NCBI GenBank assembly: GCA_047967505.1
Contig: CM106539.1
Direction: 5' to 3' (one strand)
DNA length: 64,000 nt
Source of the DNA: Dipteris shenzhenensis
Lineage: Eukaryota; Polypodiophyta; Polypodiopsida; Gleicheniales
The translations under genes and the position numbers were made by a program. Below are positions 44,340-56,690 of this stretch, piece by piece; position 1 is the first letter of the stretch; each line of letters begins with the position of its first letter. Below the pieces are notes generated by a model. The model ran no database searches and was not told the DNA's origin. It saw nothing but the letters and a program-made list of their open reading frames with translations.

Positions 44340-46696
44340 CGGGTGGCCCGTTGACAAGGGACTGAGTCTCAGTCCGCCCCTCCTTCATCATCACCTTCAG
44401 ATTCAACATCGGCAGCAAGGAGGAAATCCTTGCCCTCTTTTGGGTCAAGGGGGAGCAACCCTTTGACATCCCTAGGACCTAACCAAGGGGAGCAGCCCAT
44501 GGTAAGGTTGGACTCCCAACTATGGCTCTAAAGGGCTCAATTCAAAAGGGAATATTTGAATTGATTGGCCCTTCAAAGTATCTATTGGGGAAAAAGTACC
44601 AAATGAGGAATGAAGCCTTAATGAAGGCGGCTGAACGTAAGGGTGATACGCCCTCCAAAAATCAAACAACTTACACACACAGGGATTTAGAACTCCAAGA
44701 GACCAGAACTGGAAGGCTACGTGAGCTGCGAGCTCCTGCTATAATCCTGAGAGAGTGTGAGGATTTTTCTTCTGCATCTGAGAGATGCTTCCATGTAATC
44801 TTTACCCTGTGGCGTTTTGACCACAGGGCCTCTTCTTTTTGAATACAGAACATTCGTTATCTCTCTCTGAGTGTTTTGTTCCAAACATTGAGGTAGATAG
44901 ATGGCACGCATCGTTCCCCTCTTCTTTGTTAAGTTCTGAACGTGCAGGTGTTTTCGTCAACCCACCTTTGAGCCAAGGCTTCCCCTTGGCTCACGGAAGA
45001 AGCCTACAGGTGGGCAGATCGATTGGTATCCTATGGGAGGAGCTGTGTCAGTCGAGGTGCTTGCTCAATGTAGAGAGCAGCGTGACCAGTGCAAGGACCC
45101 ATTCGATCGAAGACTTCGTGAGGGCCAAGAGACCCTCCTGAATATCTCCTCTACCAAGTGGCAAAGCCCATGAAGCTCGAACCACGAAGAATGGGCCGAC
45201 TGAGATTCCGCCATCGTCTAACGAAAGGTGACAGAACTGCAGTTCCATCACCCGAAAGCTTGGAAAGCTTCCTACAAGCGCTCCACAACTCCATTGATCC
45301 AGCCCTTGAGTACAGAGCATCGCCCCACCTACGAGATCACAGGGCCAAGCCCATGATCTTAGCCATGCCTCCGATTGCACGAAGAAACCCGACGAAGGTC
45401 TAGACCATCGACGAAAACCCGTCGACGGAACCGGATGGAAGACGACGGAAAGGTCGGGAAGAGCTCTCACGGTCAATCGTGTGCACCATTGACAGCACCC
45501 TCTTCCATGCGAGTACCCACCTACCTGTAGAAGACGTGCGACGCCAGAGAGCTGCCCTTCGACGTGTGCATGGTGACGGGGAGGTCGCCATAGCCGCCAA
45601 GCTCCAAGTCTTCTATAAAACCATATGGATAGGATTGGGTCACAAGCAAGGCCACGGCTCTGGTGGTTAGCCGGGCTGTGAGGTATTCTGAGCATCTTTG
45701 CACACGTCGCGGGTTCGAGTCCGGGCAGGGGTAGGCAGAGCACGAGCCGACGAGGGGGCCGATCCCCTTTTGCTAGTCTCCAAAAAAACACACTATAGCC
45801 AGGAGGCCCGGCTTGGTTACACTAACCAAGACTTAGCTCCATGGCTAGCCCAGCGATAGGTGCTGCGGTTGCTACCCCGACGGTTCTGAGTTTGATCCGA
45901 AGCGCGGTGGTGCGCTAACATTTTACGCATGCCCGCGTTTGGGCGAGGACAAAACAAAAGCAAAAGGCCCCACCTAGTTACACCAACCGACAGGTGGCTC
46001 GGTGGTTGGCGCTTCGAGTTCGTGAGAGGAGGTCGAGGGTTCGAATACCCGTTCAGCTGTGCAGAGATTTGGGACGTGCGCGTGGAAGAAAGTACATGAT
46101 ATGTATAAGTGGTAGGTTTTAGTTACGCTAACTAAGACCAGCCCACTTGGCTAGCTCAACAAGAGGTTAGCTCAACAAGAGGTTCTACGCGTAGTTCTTT
46201 GGAGGTCCTGAGTTCGAGTTCTGGCGGTTGGCCATCCTTTTGGCATAGTTCGCTAAGTCTGGAGGTACATCCAGTTCATTTTGGTGGTTTGGATAGTTTA
46301 GCCCCGACTAAATTCAGTTAGTCCCAACTAACCAGACAAAGGGCTTTTGGAAACAAACTTCACCGCCGTGTTCCCCCTCTTGTCCTGAGTTTTCGGAGCA
46401 AGCCTCGGGCATTACTTTTGCTACACGACGCTTCGGCAAGCATTATGCGAAGGAGCGGTTCTCCAAAGCTGTAGCTCTCGGAAGGAGTTCTAGTCGATTC
46501 CTTTGAGCGTCTGAAGGATCAGAGAACCTTTGTGAAGGTGAAGGACAGTCAGTCAGGTGGAAGTTCACATCAGTAAGGAAGTTTCAAATCCAGAGGTCAA
46601 GCAGATACTTTGAGATCTCGGTAGGGGACCAAACCAGGGAGCAAAGGAAAAGAGAAAAGAGAAAAAAAATTTAGGGAAAACTTTGCCCTCGTGACA
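44335..46696 (+). repeat. Right LTR (2,362 bp)
   Basis: Starts TGTAACGGGTGGCCCGTT and ends CTCGTGACA. TATA-like box at about 45,612-45,621. It repeats the tRNA-like module array (about 45,645-46,245), including a canonical B box GGGTTCGAGTCC near 45,711 and a local 21-bp duplication of TTAGCTCAACAAGAGG near 46,150. Confidence 0.9.
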
Positions 46697-48400
46697 GGGG
46701 GGAGAGTAGAGAAAAAGGTGGAGGATTTCAAGGGAAAGAATTAGAAAGTGGGCAGTTGGACCAATCATAAAATTTAGAACTTTCATCAAAAGAAAATTTT
46801 GAATTTTAGCTTCTTAGAGGAGAACCTCCACTTAGACCTACCCAAAGGGCAGGCCAAAAATCATTAGTTGGGGGAGGGGGGAGAGGGGAATGGTATATGA
46901 TGGCAAAATATTTAAGCATAAAGGGGGACAATAATTAGTCTGGCGTGGGGGAGGGAGAGAGGTTGAATTAAATTAAAAGGGGGAGGGGGGGAGGGGCAGG
47001 GGCATTAAGGATGGAGTGACGTAGTGCTAAGCATTGCATGCAAGGCAGTGCTAATGACAAGAGGGCACAGTTCATGCACTCGATAGCACTGCGCCATTGT
47101 CAATTCGAATTGTTTGCCAGATCTACATCGTCTTCCTCCTCTTCCTTCAATCACAACCCATGCCTTCCTTCTTGCTCTTGTTCCACCATTGCTGACCAAC
47201 ATCATCTTCCCCATCTTTCAACAATGAACCAGTCCTTCCTCCTGGCTCTACTCCCGGCCGTTCTCGCAATTGGAGCCACACCACCTCCAAGAAGACTTCG
47301 CAAGCTCATGGCTAGATCCTAGGGCATCAAGGCATACCTTGTTTTGTGAAATTTAGCTTGAACTTTTGAAAGAGAGCATTGTAATCTTTGTTTCATCGAG
47401 ATCCCAAAGACAAGGGGGTAGCCCATACTTGTACACTGTTCTAGACTGAAAACTTTCCTAAACTTATAGTGTGAAATCCAATCGAGGTACATCCCCCCAG
47501 TGTAAACATATAATTATTGTCTTAGAGGCATTAGTTTGAGAGTGGGAGATAGAAGGGAAAGCTCGATAAAATTTCCATGAGCTTGTCAATATTATCACAT
47601 TCGAAATAGAAAAAGAACATACTAGATGTGCACAGCTAGGGTATGGGAGATAGATAGGACATTGTCCTTGAATGCCTAGCTTATGATTTTACTAATGGAT
47701 ACTTTTTCGGATTTTTGAGAAGGAATAGAAATCCGCCACTTCTCCTATTATCCTATCTTCTCCTATCTCCTCTCCTATCTCCTATCTCCTATCTCCTATA
47801 TTCCCTTAAGGAGGGATCTACCAAAGCTGCAAGGTGGCGTGAGGCTGGAGGATGAAGAAGAGGGAGGCTCGGGGAGAGAGGAGGGAGGTTCGGAGGAACC
47901 AGATCACCTTTTCTTCTATCACACCGATTTCAAAATTCAAACTCAAATTCCCACCATCGCCCTTGCCTCCCTTCTCCCCCACTTTGGAGAACCGACAATA
48001 GGGGAAGAGCCAGAGCCAAGGCTACTCCCCTAAACGGGGGATGAGAGCTAGAAGGTGGGAGAGCTGTTGGAAGACGGGGAGCTATAGGACGGAGATGACC
48101 GGCAGTTTATAGGAGGGAGATGGCGAGCAGCTGGGGGAAGGTGAAGAGAGACTAAAACCGAGCGACCTTCTTGGTGAAGCTAGCACCTTTGCTCCTCCGC
48201 CTCTCAAAAATGCATTCTTTCAATTTCTATGCGGTGTGCATTCTTCTCCCATCCGACCAACTTCCATGTCGAGCCATTGCTGCTGCTGTCCTCCACCCCT
48301 GGATCTTGGAGGGAAATCTTGGAGCCGGAGTGCCTTGCTGAGCATAGTCTTCGTGATCACTCTTTGATAGGCGACGTCGTAGGTAGATTCACCTCTCCAA
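46697..48400. other. No gene recognised; G-rich and CTCCTAT repeats
   Basis: Purine/G-rich stretches (46,860-47,010) and a (CTCCTAT)n-type microsatellite at about 47,742-47,800 ending in TTAAGGAGGG. Short open frames have no recognised domain. Confidence 0.5.
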
Positions 48401-48409
48401 AAGTTGTCA

Positions 48410-48930
48410 GCATAAGTTATCTTCCTTTTCTGTATCTTTGGAATGAATCAAGATCCCACGGCATCACCACACCATCGTTGCCCCCGTTGTCACATAGAGA
48501 GCCATCCGAAGAAACAGTAACGTTGTTGAAGGACCGTGCTGATTGGTACGCACAGCTTGTGGTTGGTGAGATTCCACAACTAGACAATTTGGCCCCAAGA
48601 GCAAAAAACGATGATAGGTTTGGTGGTCGCAGGAGAAAATTGCACATAGTTGACCCAGCCAGTGTGAGCGTCACCGCCATGGATGGTGCACTTGGACTCG
48701 CTGAGGGTGTTCCACAGATTGATGGTGCGGTCTTTGAGGTGAAATCTGCCTGTTATAGACATAGAAGGAAACACTGAGCACGTCCTTGGAATGGTGGTTG
48801 GAGCTCGCGATCTTAGGAGCATCGGAGGAGATGACGACGACTGAACAGGTGTTTCTTGGGGTAACCGATGGTGAGGAACGTAAGCTACATGTGCATCGTC
48901 TAATATTGGGTGTCAATTCGGAAAGGAATC
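48410..48930 (-). pseudogene. RACK1: RACK1 (G-beta-like WD-repeat protein) relic, intronless
   Basis: Minus-strand fragments match the middle of RACK1, the ribosome-bound seven-bladed WD-repeat scaffold protein. They are VVISSD (about 48,830), HSKDVLSVSF and YNRQI (about 48,790-48,750), DRTINLWNTLSESKCTI (about 48,730-48,680), DAHTGWVNYVQFSPATTKP (about 48,665-48,600), and VTVSSDGSLC..GG.DGVVMPWDL (about 48,515-48,440). The segment between KDVLSV and DGSLC spans about 280 bp, close to the length expected from an uninterrupted coding sequence, so no intron is present there. A deletion joins ISSD directly to the next WD blade. N- and C-terminal thirds were not found. Most likely a processed pseudogene; no poly(A) tail was identified. 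Confidence 0.7.
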
Positions 48931-49001
48931 GGAATGTCCAGAATCGAAATGTCCAAAATCTGGACGCACATTACTTTGGTGGGCATTTGTCACATCAATT
49001 C

Positions 49002-49271
49002 TAGCCATCCTTCGAAGTTCGGATGAAGGGCCAGCAGACCAGCAAACAGACTTAGAAACAGCATTTGTACTTTCGGCGCATCATGATGGACCTGGTGAAG
49101 ATGCTGGAGATGACTCTGAGTCTGGCAAGGAAATGCAAGGACAGTCATGGCATGCTGACGAGAGTGATCACCTTCACGTATACGACGGACTTCGACAAGG
49201 TGAACGGCCTATTAGAGAACACGTAGATGGCTCAATGCTTCCAAAATGGAAGTTCAGGTCTGGCTTTTGAA
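49002..49271 (+). other. Unrecognised 89-codon open frame without start
   Basis: A continuous frame ending at TGA 49,269-49,271, acidic and polar (HHDGPGEDAGDDSESGKEMQ, then LHVYDGLRQGERPIREHVDG). No family recognised; possibly an exon of a decayed mobile-element or host gene. Confidence 0.25.
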
Positions 49272-51080
49272 TGGAATCAAGGCCCCGCCCCTGATTGCAA
49301 GCACGGAGGTGGATGTTGATGGCCTCACAAGGTGTCCAAAATCCATAGTTTAGACTTAACTGTGGCAGGCCAGAGACAAGGAGACAAGCAGCACCGTTCA
49401 ATTATTGCCACTCTTTTCAAGTGCCCATTGATAGTCGCTTACCTTCCAGCTGCTATAGCAATACCTTGCTACATCCAAGCTTCTATGAAGACTTCAAAGA
49501 GGAAACCTATTGCTCCAAAAATTGCCACAAGGCCCAAGAGTTGAGACTTTTGGACGAGCTAGATTGTAGATCATGAGACCATGAACAACAAGAATTGGAA
49601 TTGCCATGAAGAATGCTTTGTGTGCAACCGGAAGCCCCCATTTCTCTGAGTCACCAACACAATTGTAATGTGATTTCTTACCTCTGTGAGGCATGGCATC
49701 GAATCGGAAGCCTGGAGTGAGCCTGGAGTAGTGGTGTTGAGCAGCAAGAGCATGAAGGTGGGGCAGCAGTTAGGATGTAGGAAGGGTGGGATTTCAACAA
49801 ATGATTGGGAGGATTGATGGTGAGGGAAAGCTAAGAAATAATTTTGATTAGTGCAACGTCTCATGGTGGAAATTTCTTATTTTGGAGAGGAGGTGATAGA
49901 TTTTGGTTGAAGACTAAGAGAAACTTGGAGCTTCTCAATCTCTCATTCATTTGACCATCTTGTACTCCTCATTGCTGCCAAATTAACGCGAGCCTTGCAC
50001 TAACCAACACAATAGGCCCCCCCCGTGAGAATTAATTGGAAAATCAATTAATTAGTCTTAGCATGGGGGGGATGGTATTATTGCGTGCAGGGATGTAGAA
50101 ATTAACCTAAGGCAAGAGGATTGACGTGACGGTGGCTTCTTCGAGAAGCCACCAAATCTAGAAGCTTCTACCACAGCTTGACGTGATAGTGGCTTCTTCT
50201 AGAAGCCACCAAATCTAGAAGCTTCAACCTTCTGCCACAGCATATAAGAAGGGAAGGGGGGGCGACATACAGGGAGGGGGGCTGTGAAGCCCTCTCAACA
50301 CAAATAGAAAGAAGGGAAGGGGCAGAGGGGGAAGAGAGCAGTAGGAGGGAGAAGAGGAAGGGGGAGAGAGAGTGGAGGAGTGGGAAGGAGGATGGGAGGA
50401 AGGATGAGGAGGGAGAGAAGGAAGTAGGAGAGGAGGAGGAAGAAGGGAGGGAGGAGCGGTGAGGAGGGAGAGAGAGCTCTGAGCAGTGAGAGGAAGAGTG
50501 GCTGAGGGGGGAGAGGCTGCGATAAATTGCGATTTGTTAGCTTTGGTTAATCGGCAAAAGAGGGGTGATAGGGAGCGCGATAGATAGATTAATTAATAGG
50601 GTTTCATTTTTTAGGAGCCATGTTGAGAATTGGGAATGATATTTGTTAATTTCAAATCTTATAGGAATTGTAATGAAGCCATTCATACCAATTCTACCTT
50701 TGTGGCTCTCCCCAACTTTCTACCTTCTCAATAAGGAGTCAAGTCATTGCCTATGCAAAACATAATTCGGAATCTATTCAAGAATTGTGCAAGCTAAGAA
50801 AAATCAAAACATGTAATGTCGAACTCCTAATTCTATGCCTATACACTTGGATGCCAAGCCAGCAAAAACAATATTGCAACATAGCTTGCAATGGTGTCCT
50901 AGCTAGCATGACTCTTCTTTGTCATGACACCATGTGCTAAACTAGCAGTGCTTACATCTTCCCATCATCTTCTTCCTATAATAGGAAAGAAGACAAGAAT
51001 TAGCACCTCAACATCATGCAAGAACAATCATCAACTGGTAACAATGAGCAAACGAATCTCAAACTGAGGTATTTGCAACA
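49272..51080. other. No gene recognised; short repeats and purine tract
   Basis: Contains a 57-bp tandem duplication (starting 50,122 and 50,179) in which each unit holds a perfect or near-perfect palindrome of the form GTGGCTTCTTCTAGAAGCCAC. A GA/GGA-rich tract follows at about 50,250-50,520. No coding frame supported. Confidence 0.55.
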
Positions 51081-51084
51081 TACC

Positions 51085-51760
51085 ACATGGGTGGCACCTA
51101 GGCTACACTGTGGTTTGTAAGCTTTCAGATAAAACCATAGAGAAGGAGATGCTACATGGGTAGCAAACAAACTGTCATGTGGGCAGCACAACGAATGACA
51201 TACTTGGCATGTCAGAGGGGCTTTGGAGAAGTGGATCTAAGGCGAACTGATTGTAGGACACATGCGATCCTTTACATTAGGCAAAGGACCAGACCTGAGA
51301 CTCAGAGTAGACTGAGAAGAGTACAAGATAGGCAAGTATTTTACAAGACACCTACACAAGGTTTATGAAGCCATTGGAGGCTGGAAAGGCCCTAGAAATA
51401 GTCAGAACATACCAAGATGGTCAGATTGGCCAAGGCAGATAAGCAACAAAAGGTGGATCAAATTTAGGGCTAGAATATGCCTAGAGGAAGGCGAACAAGT
51501 TGTAGGATATGGTGTGCCAGATTTGGGCTAGGAAAGCCTTAAACACATGCCTATATGGTTGAGGTAGGATTGGGAGAGTGGTGTATTTGTATGAGGGAGG
51601 CCATGATGGCTTGCTTATACGCTAGGCAGAGGCAACCAAAAAGGCCAACTTGCATGCCCGTTGGTAAGGATTGTACTGGTTGGTTTCTAGGGCCAAGACA
51701 TGAAGTTAATGGATGCAAACATTGCCCGTGACTTACAAGAATTACGAGAATATCTATATT
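51085..51760. repeat. Diverged dispersed repeat, copy 1
   Basis: Shares with 52,170-52,790, in the same order, CATGGG(T/C)(G/A)GCACCTAGGCT, AAACCAT(A/G)GAGAAGG, ACATGGGTAGCAAA, GGGCTAGAATATGCC, a GGCAACCAA(...)GCCAACTTG segment and others. The copies lie about 1.08 kb apart and differ substantially. No coding content recognised. Confidence 0.55.
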
Positions 51761-52129
51761 CTTTCCAGCTAGGTGATATGTAGTTATAGTGATTAGGAGG
51801 CCATTTGACTGTGGATAATATTGCAAGTTTTCCTTATTTGCTTGAAAAGTCCCCATCTATCAGGGATAATTTGTTCATATGCTCGAAGTTTATATTTTTA
51901 TGGTTAACTTCAGAAACACTCTTCGTAGAGTTCCACCCACCTCTCATGAAGAAATCCACAGGCAACCGGTCATGTGGAATGACTCAATATTGGATGACCA
52001 TGGCAGGCCACTTGGAGTGTCACACTATATGTAGTGGTCTAGATGGGAGAGGGGACCTGCTTCTATAGTAGGTCTCTAACATTCCACAAGACCAAGGAGG
52101 TAGCAAGGACCTGCAAAATACACTTTGCC

Positions 52130-52790
52130 ACGTGGGCAACAAACCCACAAGGAATGGCATGAAGTTGGGGTTGCCACATGGGCAGCACCTAGGCTGCCAT
52201 GTGGGCAACAAGCTCTCGCAGACAAAACCATGGAGAAGGGGTTGCCACATGGGTAGCAAATAGGCTACCATGCGGGAAGCATAATGAAGGATGTGCTTGG
52301 CATTTTGGAGGCTCTTTGGATGATTGGATCAGCATGGATCAGAGGCAAAATGTTTGTAGGAAACATGCGATTGTTTGTAGTAGGCTAAGGACTAGATCTA
52401 GGATTGAGAGTTGTCAAACCAGAGGGTGTGATAGGTGGGTATTATAGGCCATCTACACAAGGTGTACAAAGATGTTGGAGGTTGAAAAGTCTAGGGAAAG
52501 AGTCAAAACATGGACATATTAGCCAGGGTAAATATGTGCCTTCATGGAGTAAAAGGTTGACTAGATTTAGGGCTAGAATATGCCCTAGAATAAGGTGATA
52601 AAGCAATAGGATATGGCGTGCAAGATTTGGCTAAGAAAGGCCTCATATATAGGTGTATCTAGCTGAGATAGGCTTGCACCAGTGGCATCAAGCCACATGG
52701 CAAGGTAGGGCCATGAAGGCGTGCTTATAGGCCAGGTAGAGGCAACCAACCAAGCCAACTTGACATTCCTTGCATCCCATTTCATGTTGC
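52130..52790. repeat. Diverged dispersed repeat, copy 2
   Basis: Second copy of the repeat described at 51,085. It is rich in inverted GCCACATGGGCAGC/GCTGCCATGTGGGC words. The same GTTGCCACATGGGCAGCAC string occurs at 55,953, just outside the LTR element to the right. Confidence 0.55.
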
Positions 52791-53009
52791 TAGTCATTAT
52801 CCCCTATGTCCTCCTCATATGGGCCCTCATAGTTTTGGGGTTAGGAGTCACCTCCACGTGTGAGCCCCCACGTGAGGATGACATGGGGGAAGACGATAGA
52901 TTCAGAGCGATGCCACTTGGGCTAAGAACATGCAAGCCACGGGAGTTGAACTTATAGAGAGAAGACATGACAATGGCTTTGGTTGTGGCTATACACAGTT
53001 GCATCAGCT

Positions 53010-53478
53010 TGTCACGACAATATTATGGGTTAGATTGTATTAGGTTAATTGATGAAATGTATTAAGATAGAAGGTAGGCTAGGTAGGTATAATGGCAAAG
53101 AGCCATGGATTATGTATTTGACTGTTTGATATTTATATAAAGATGAGCACTCACACATGCTAGGTCCTAGGGGGGTAGGAATGGGTAGGATGAATGGGTT
53201 CATTTGAATGGTTGGAAGTCATGGTAATAGGCTAAGTTGAGGGTAGTTAAATGGGTACATGGGCCTTGGATTCCAAAGGCCACTATTGAAAGGGTGATAC
53301 CCTTTCATGTCACGCATTCATTCTCCCTTCACTCGCATTCTCTCAATCTCTCCCCCTTCAATCCTCAACGTCCCTTACATGTAGAGGAGTCCACTTACTT
53401 GCACACATGGGCACTCTCCCCCATTGGAGGCCATTGAACCTTCATAAATGGTTTTGGATCTTCTATCTTTTTGTGACA
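53010..53478 (+). repeat. Left LTR of the short element
   Basis: Contains TTTATATAAAGATGAG (TATA-like, about 53,132) and the segment GGGTGATACCCTTTCATGTC. Near-identical to 55,465-55,952 with scattered changes and an insertion of about 20 bp in the right copy (near 55,848-55,870). Confidence 0.9.
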
Positions 53479-53591
53479 AGTGGTATCAGAGCTATGGTCC
53501 TCTGCCTGTGGTAGTTTAAACTTTGTGATATGCTATGGTTCAAACTCTACGACATGGTATGGTCCTTTGTTTGTGGTAGTTCAAACTCTCC

Positions 53592-54500
53592 ATGCCGCAA
53601 GGAACAGAAGAAGTGAAAAAAAGTGAGGCCAATCAACACACCGACACGAGAATGAGGCAACCTCTTCTACATGATAAACCTTGGTTTGTCTCATCTTTCA
53701 TATTCTTCTTTCTTCAATGCTATAACTACGGCAAGCAAATGACGAGGAGTTCTCAAATGTACAACAATGCTGGCCTTCTTGCTTTTCACCAACACAAATC
53801 CTGATGAGATTGCGCATATATATAAGACTGCATGGCTTACATATAAAGAAATTCTCTGAGAATTTATCCCGGACCCCCGAGATCAAGGGAATTGCAAAAG
53901 AATGGACGATCAAATCATACACTATGTCATTTAGCAAAAAGAACAATATAATAGTACTGTACAAGATGCCTCTTTAGTCTTTCAAAGAACAATTTCAAGA
54001 GCAATGCGTTGAGGCCATGGAGGCTATCATTTCATGTTGGAAGCTTGAACAAGCTCTTATTGATTTAATGGTAGTGGTGCCAACCTATGTTGGCGGGAAC
54101 GCTGATCCCCACAAAGCTAGAATACTCACTGATGGAGAGGGAAGGATCCAGTCGTTTGAAGAACAAGGTGGACAATGAAGCAACGATCCCAGTTGCAAGT
54201 GAGAAAAAGCGGAGTATAATGATGAAGAAATTAGGAAATAAACCTTTAGATGACTCGGTAGCAATAGCAAGACTACGATTACAAGCATGCACCATAGCAA
54301 TAGGATCAGCATCAATAGGAGGCATTTTGCATGAGAAGTGGCTTAACATCACAAGAAGGAGAGCCAACAACAGCGTGGCACCATAGAGGTCCAAGACTGA
54401 ACATTGCAAGTTGTTTTTGGGAAGCAAACTGGAATCTCCATCAACACACAACAATGACAATTAAGCCAAATGGGAGCCAAACTCAAAAAGAACGATTGCT
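53592..54500 (+). pseudogene. Unrecognised protein in the gag position of the short LTR element
   Basis: An ATG at 53,592, about 100 bp after the primer site, opens MPQGTEEVKKSEANQHTDTR. With frame changes the coding character continues: DEIAHIYKTAWLTYKEIL (stop TGA), EFIPDPRDQGNCKRMDDQ, VIQKEQYNSTVQDASLVFQR (TAG within), and after a frameshift SCWKLEQALIDLMVVVPTYV and NADPHKARILTDGEGRIQSF to TGA near 54,177. Further likely coding fragments follow to about 55,330 (AWRWRIEPTTLSLIH, VSMVTMGICLGHGVLLVG). I do not recognise the family. The position suggests a Gag-like packaging protein, but no zinc knuckle or gag motif is seen; captured host sequence is the alternative. Confidence 0.45.
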
Positions 54501-55464
54501 TGCAAGTTACATGTGTAAGGGAATTGAGAAAACCTCAACGAGTCAGCAATGGTGAGAACCATCAATGAGTACAAAAAGCACAAAGATCAACGACGACGGG
54601 GTAGCCAAAGGGCACAATTAAAGCAATCAATTAAAGTACATTTAAAGAAAGAGGTTTGAAGAATTTATCAAAGAGGCTACGGAAGACCAAATACAATTTA
54701 ACATAGATGATCAAGAAGGTCACAAAGGCAAGGCAGCTAGTGCAAGCAACTCCAATAGGTTGGCATAGAAGTTCAACAGAGAGGAATCATTTCATGTCCC
54801 AAGAATCTACCACGTCCCACCAAAACAAGCTTTCAAGTCCTCGTAGCCACTAGCCAGAGCCAAAGGAGTTCTAGAGATAGAGATGCTATTTGAGAGGAAC
54901 ACAAAGTTTATTATATGTCAACAAAACTAAGCTACCCGAGAAGTGAATGAGAGGAGCTAAAAGGTTTGCCCTCATCCACAAAGCCAAAAGAGCTCAAGGA
55001 GAACAAAGATTTCTATCAATGACACATGGAAGCTAGGTTTAATGACGCATGGAGGTGGAGGATTGAGCCTACTACCTTAAGCCTAATCCATTAACCACTA
55101 GTCAAAGTTTAGATGTTCTTGATAGCGAAGCAAGAGGGGGCCCAAGATCTAGTATGAATGGTTCATGTGTATGTAGGGTCCTTTTTGAGGAAAGGATATG
55201 TTCCTAGGAATCTAGTGATTCATGTGAGCATGGTCACTATGGGGATCTGCTTGGGACATGGAGTCCTACTTGTGGGTTTGTGGATTCATGAGATATCTCA
55301 ACAAGGTCATACTAATGCTTGACTTTCTTTGGTAGATATACCATGGATAAGGGAATATGCAAATGAAGCTTAATGTAGTACTATGAAGCATGAAATTGAA
55401 CATAAAGACATGATAGGATGAAGACCTATCAATTGAGGACAATTGATCCCCAAGCAAGAGGGCA

Positions 55465-55952
55465 TGTCATGACAATATTATGGTTTAGATTGTATCAGGT
55501 TAATCGATGGAATGTATTAAGATAGAAGGTAGGCTAGGTAGGTATAATGGCAAAGAGCCATGGATTATGTATTTGACTATTTGATATTTATATAAAGATG
55601 AGCAGTCACACCTGCTAGGTCCTAGGGGGGTAGGAATGGGTAGGATGCGTGGGTTCATTTGAATGGTAGGAAGTCATGGTAATAGGCTAAGTTAAGGGTA
55701 GTGAAATGGGTACATGGCCCTTGGATTCCAAAGGCCACTATTGAAAGGGTGATACCCTTTCATGTCACGCATTCATTCTCCCTTCACTCCCATTCTCTCA
55801 ATCTCTCCCCCTTCAATCCTTAACGTCCCTTGCGTGTAGAGGAGTCCATATCAAAAGTACATGTGTCTCTTGCACACATGGGCACTCTCCCCCATTGGAG
55901 GGCCATTGCAGCTTCATAAATGGTTTTGGATCTTCTATATTTTCATGATACA
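55465..55952 (+). repeat. Right LTR of the short element
   Basis: Counterpart of the left LTR; begins TGTCATGACAATATTATGG and ends ATTTTCATGATACA. Confidence 0.9.
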
Positions 55953-56690
55953 GTTGCCACATGGGCAGCACAATAGGCCCTGAATCAGCCCACAACTAAG
56001 CCCAAGATGGTGGGCAGAAAGGCCCATAGATGGGATAGATCCCACGATAGCAATAGCCCTGCAAATGGTATGGTTTAGAGGCTTTTATAGCCCATAGGAA
56101 AGCATGCAGTAGGCAAGATAGATCCAAGGTGGATATAAAGGCCCATAGATGGGGGGTAGATACAAGGGTAGCAATAGCCCTACAAATGGCAAGGTGTAGG
56201 GGATTTTATAGCCCATAGGAACGCCGGTAGTAAAAGGAAGTTGGCAGGCTATAGGAGGTTAGCCCATACAATTAGTTGGTTGTAGGGCACTAGGTCGGGG
56301 TAGATTTAGGGCACGTTCAACCTATTCAGCTTAGCTTTTGATGAGGCTTTACCGACTAGATCAAGGCATATTCAACCCTATATAAAATGGGGCCCAATGT
56401 GGGCTCAAAGAATCCAGTTAGTGCTCTTAATGGAAATAGAGATTCTGCAGGAAGAAGAGCTGCAAGGAGAGGTTGTCGTTAAGACTTTGCAAGCACACTC
56501 AAGCTCTATATGAGCATGCAAGTTGACAAGGGTGAGAGGTGTTTGAAGGAGGTAGAGAGCAGCATTAGAAATTGCCAATAGTCCACATCTAGGCAGCACC
56601 CACGCTGCTAGATGGTGGGACATTGTGCACTATATTATGTATTAGGGATTGCCTATTGGTTTCAAGATTTGCCTATTTTGGTACATTCTA
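55953..56690. other. No gene recognised
   Basis: Begins with GTTGCCACATGGGCAGCAC, shared with the dispersed repeat at 52.1 kb, then holds a diverged internal duplication (AAGGCCCATAGATGGG... at about 56,018 and 56,140; TTTTATAGCCCATAGGAA twice). No coding frame supported. Confidence 0.5.

Larger units (their letters stand above)
38743..46696 (+). mobile_element. Ty3-type LTR retrotransposon, internally deleted
   Basis: A 7,954-bp element with LTRs TGTAACGGG...GTGACA, primer-binding site, gag, protease, integrase, a chromodomain-like tail and a polypurine tract. GGGGG stands on both sides (38,738-38,742 and 46,697-46,701), which fits a 5-bp target duplication although it lies in a G run. The internal part is only about 3.2 kb because reverse transcriptase and RNase H are missing. 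Integrase and chromodomain-like features point to the chromovirus branch. Confidence 0.85.
53010..55952 (+). mobile_element. Short non-autonomous LTR retrotransposon
   Basis: LTRs of 469 bp (53,010-53,478) and 488 bp (55,465-55,952) start TGTCA(C/T)GACAATATTATGG and end in CA. TGGTATCAGAGC follows the left LTR at 53,481-53,492, and a purine-rich AAGCAAGAGGG precedes the right one. Only about 2.0 kb lies between them, with no protease, reverse transcriptase or integrase, so it depended on another element's enzymes. No clean 5-bp target duplication could be assigned. Confidence 0.85.

Noticed and set aside
48229-48777. 182-codon plus-strand frame
   Set aside because: It lies antisense over the RACK1 relic, whose minus-strand matches are specific; the plus frame shows no domain.
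52998-55957. GTTGC as a target duplication of the short LTR element
   Set aside because: On the left, GTTGC is separated from the LTR start by seven bases, so it is not directly flanking.
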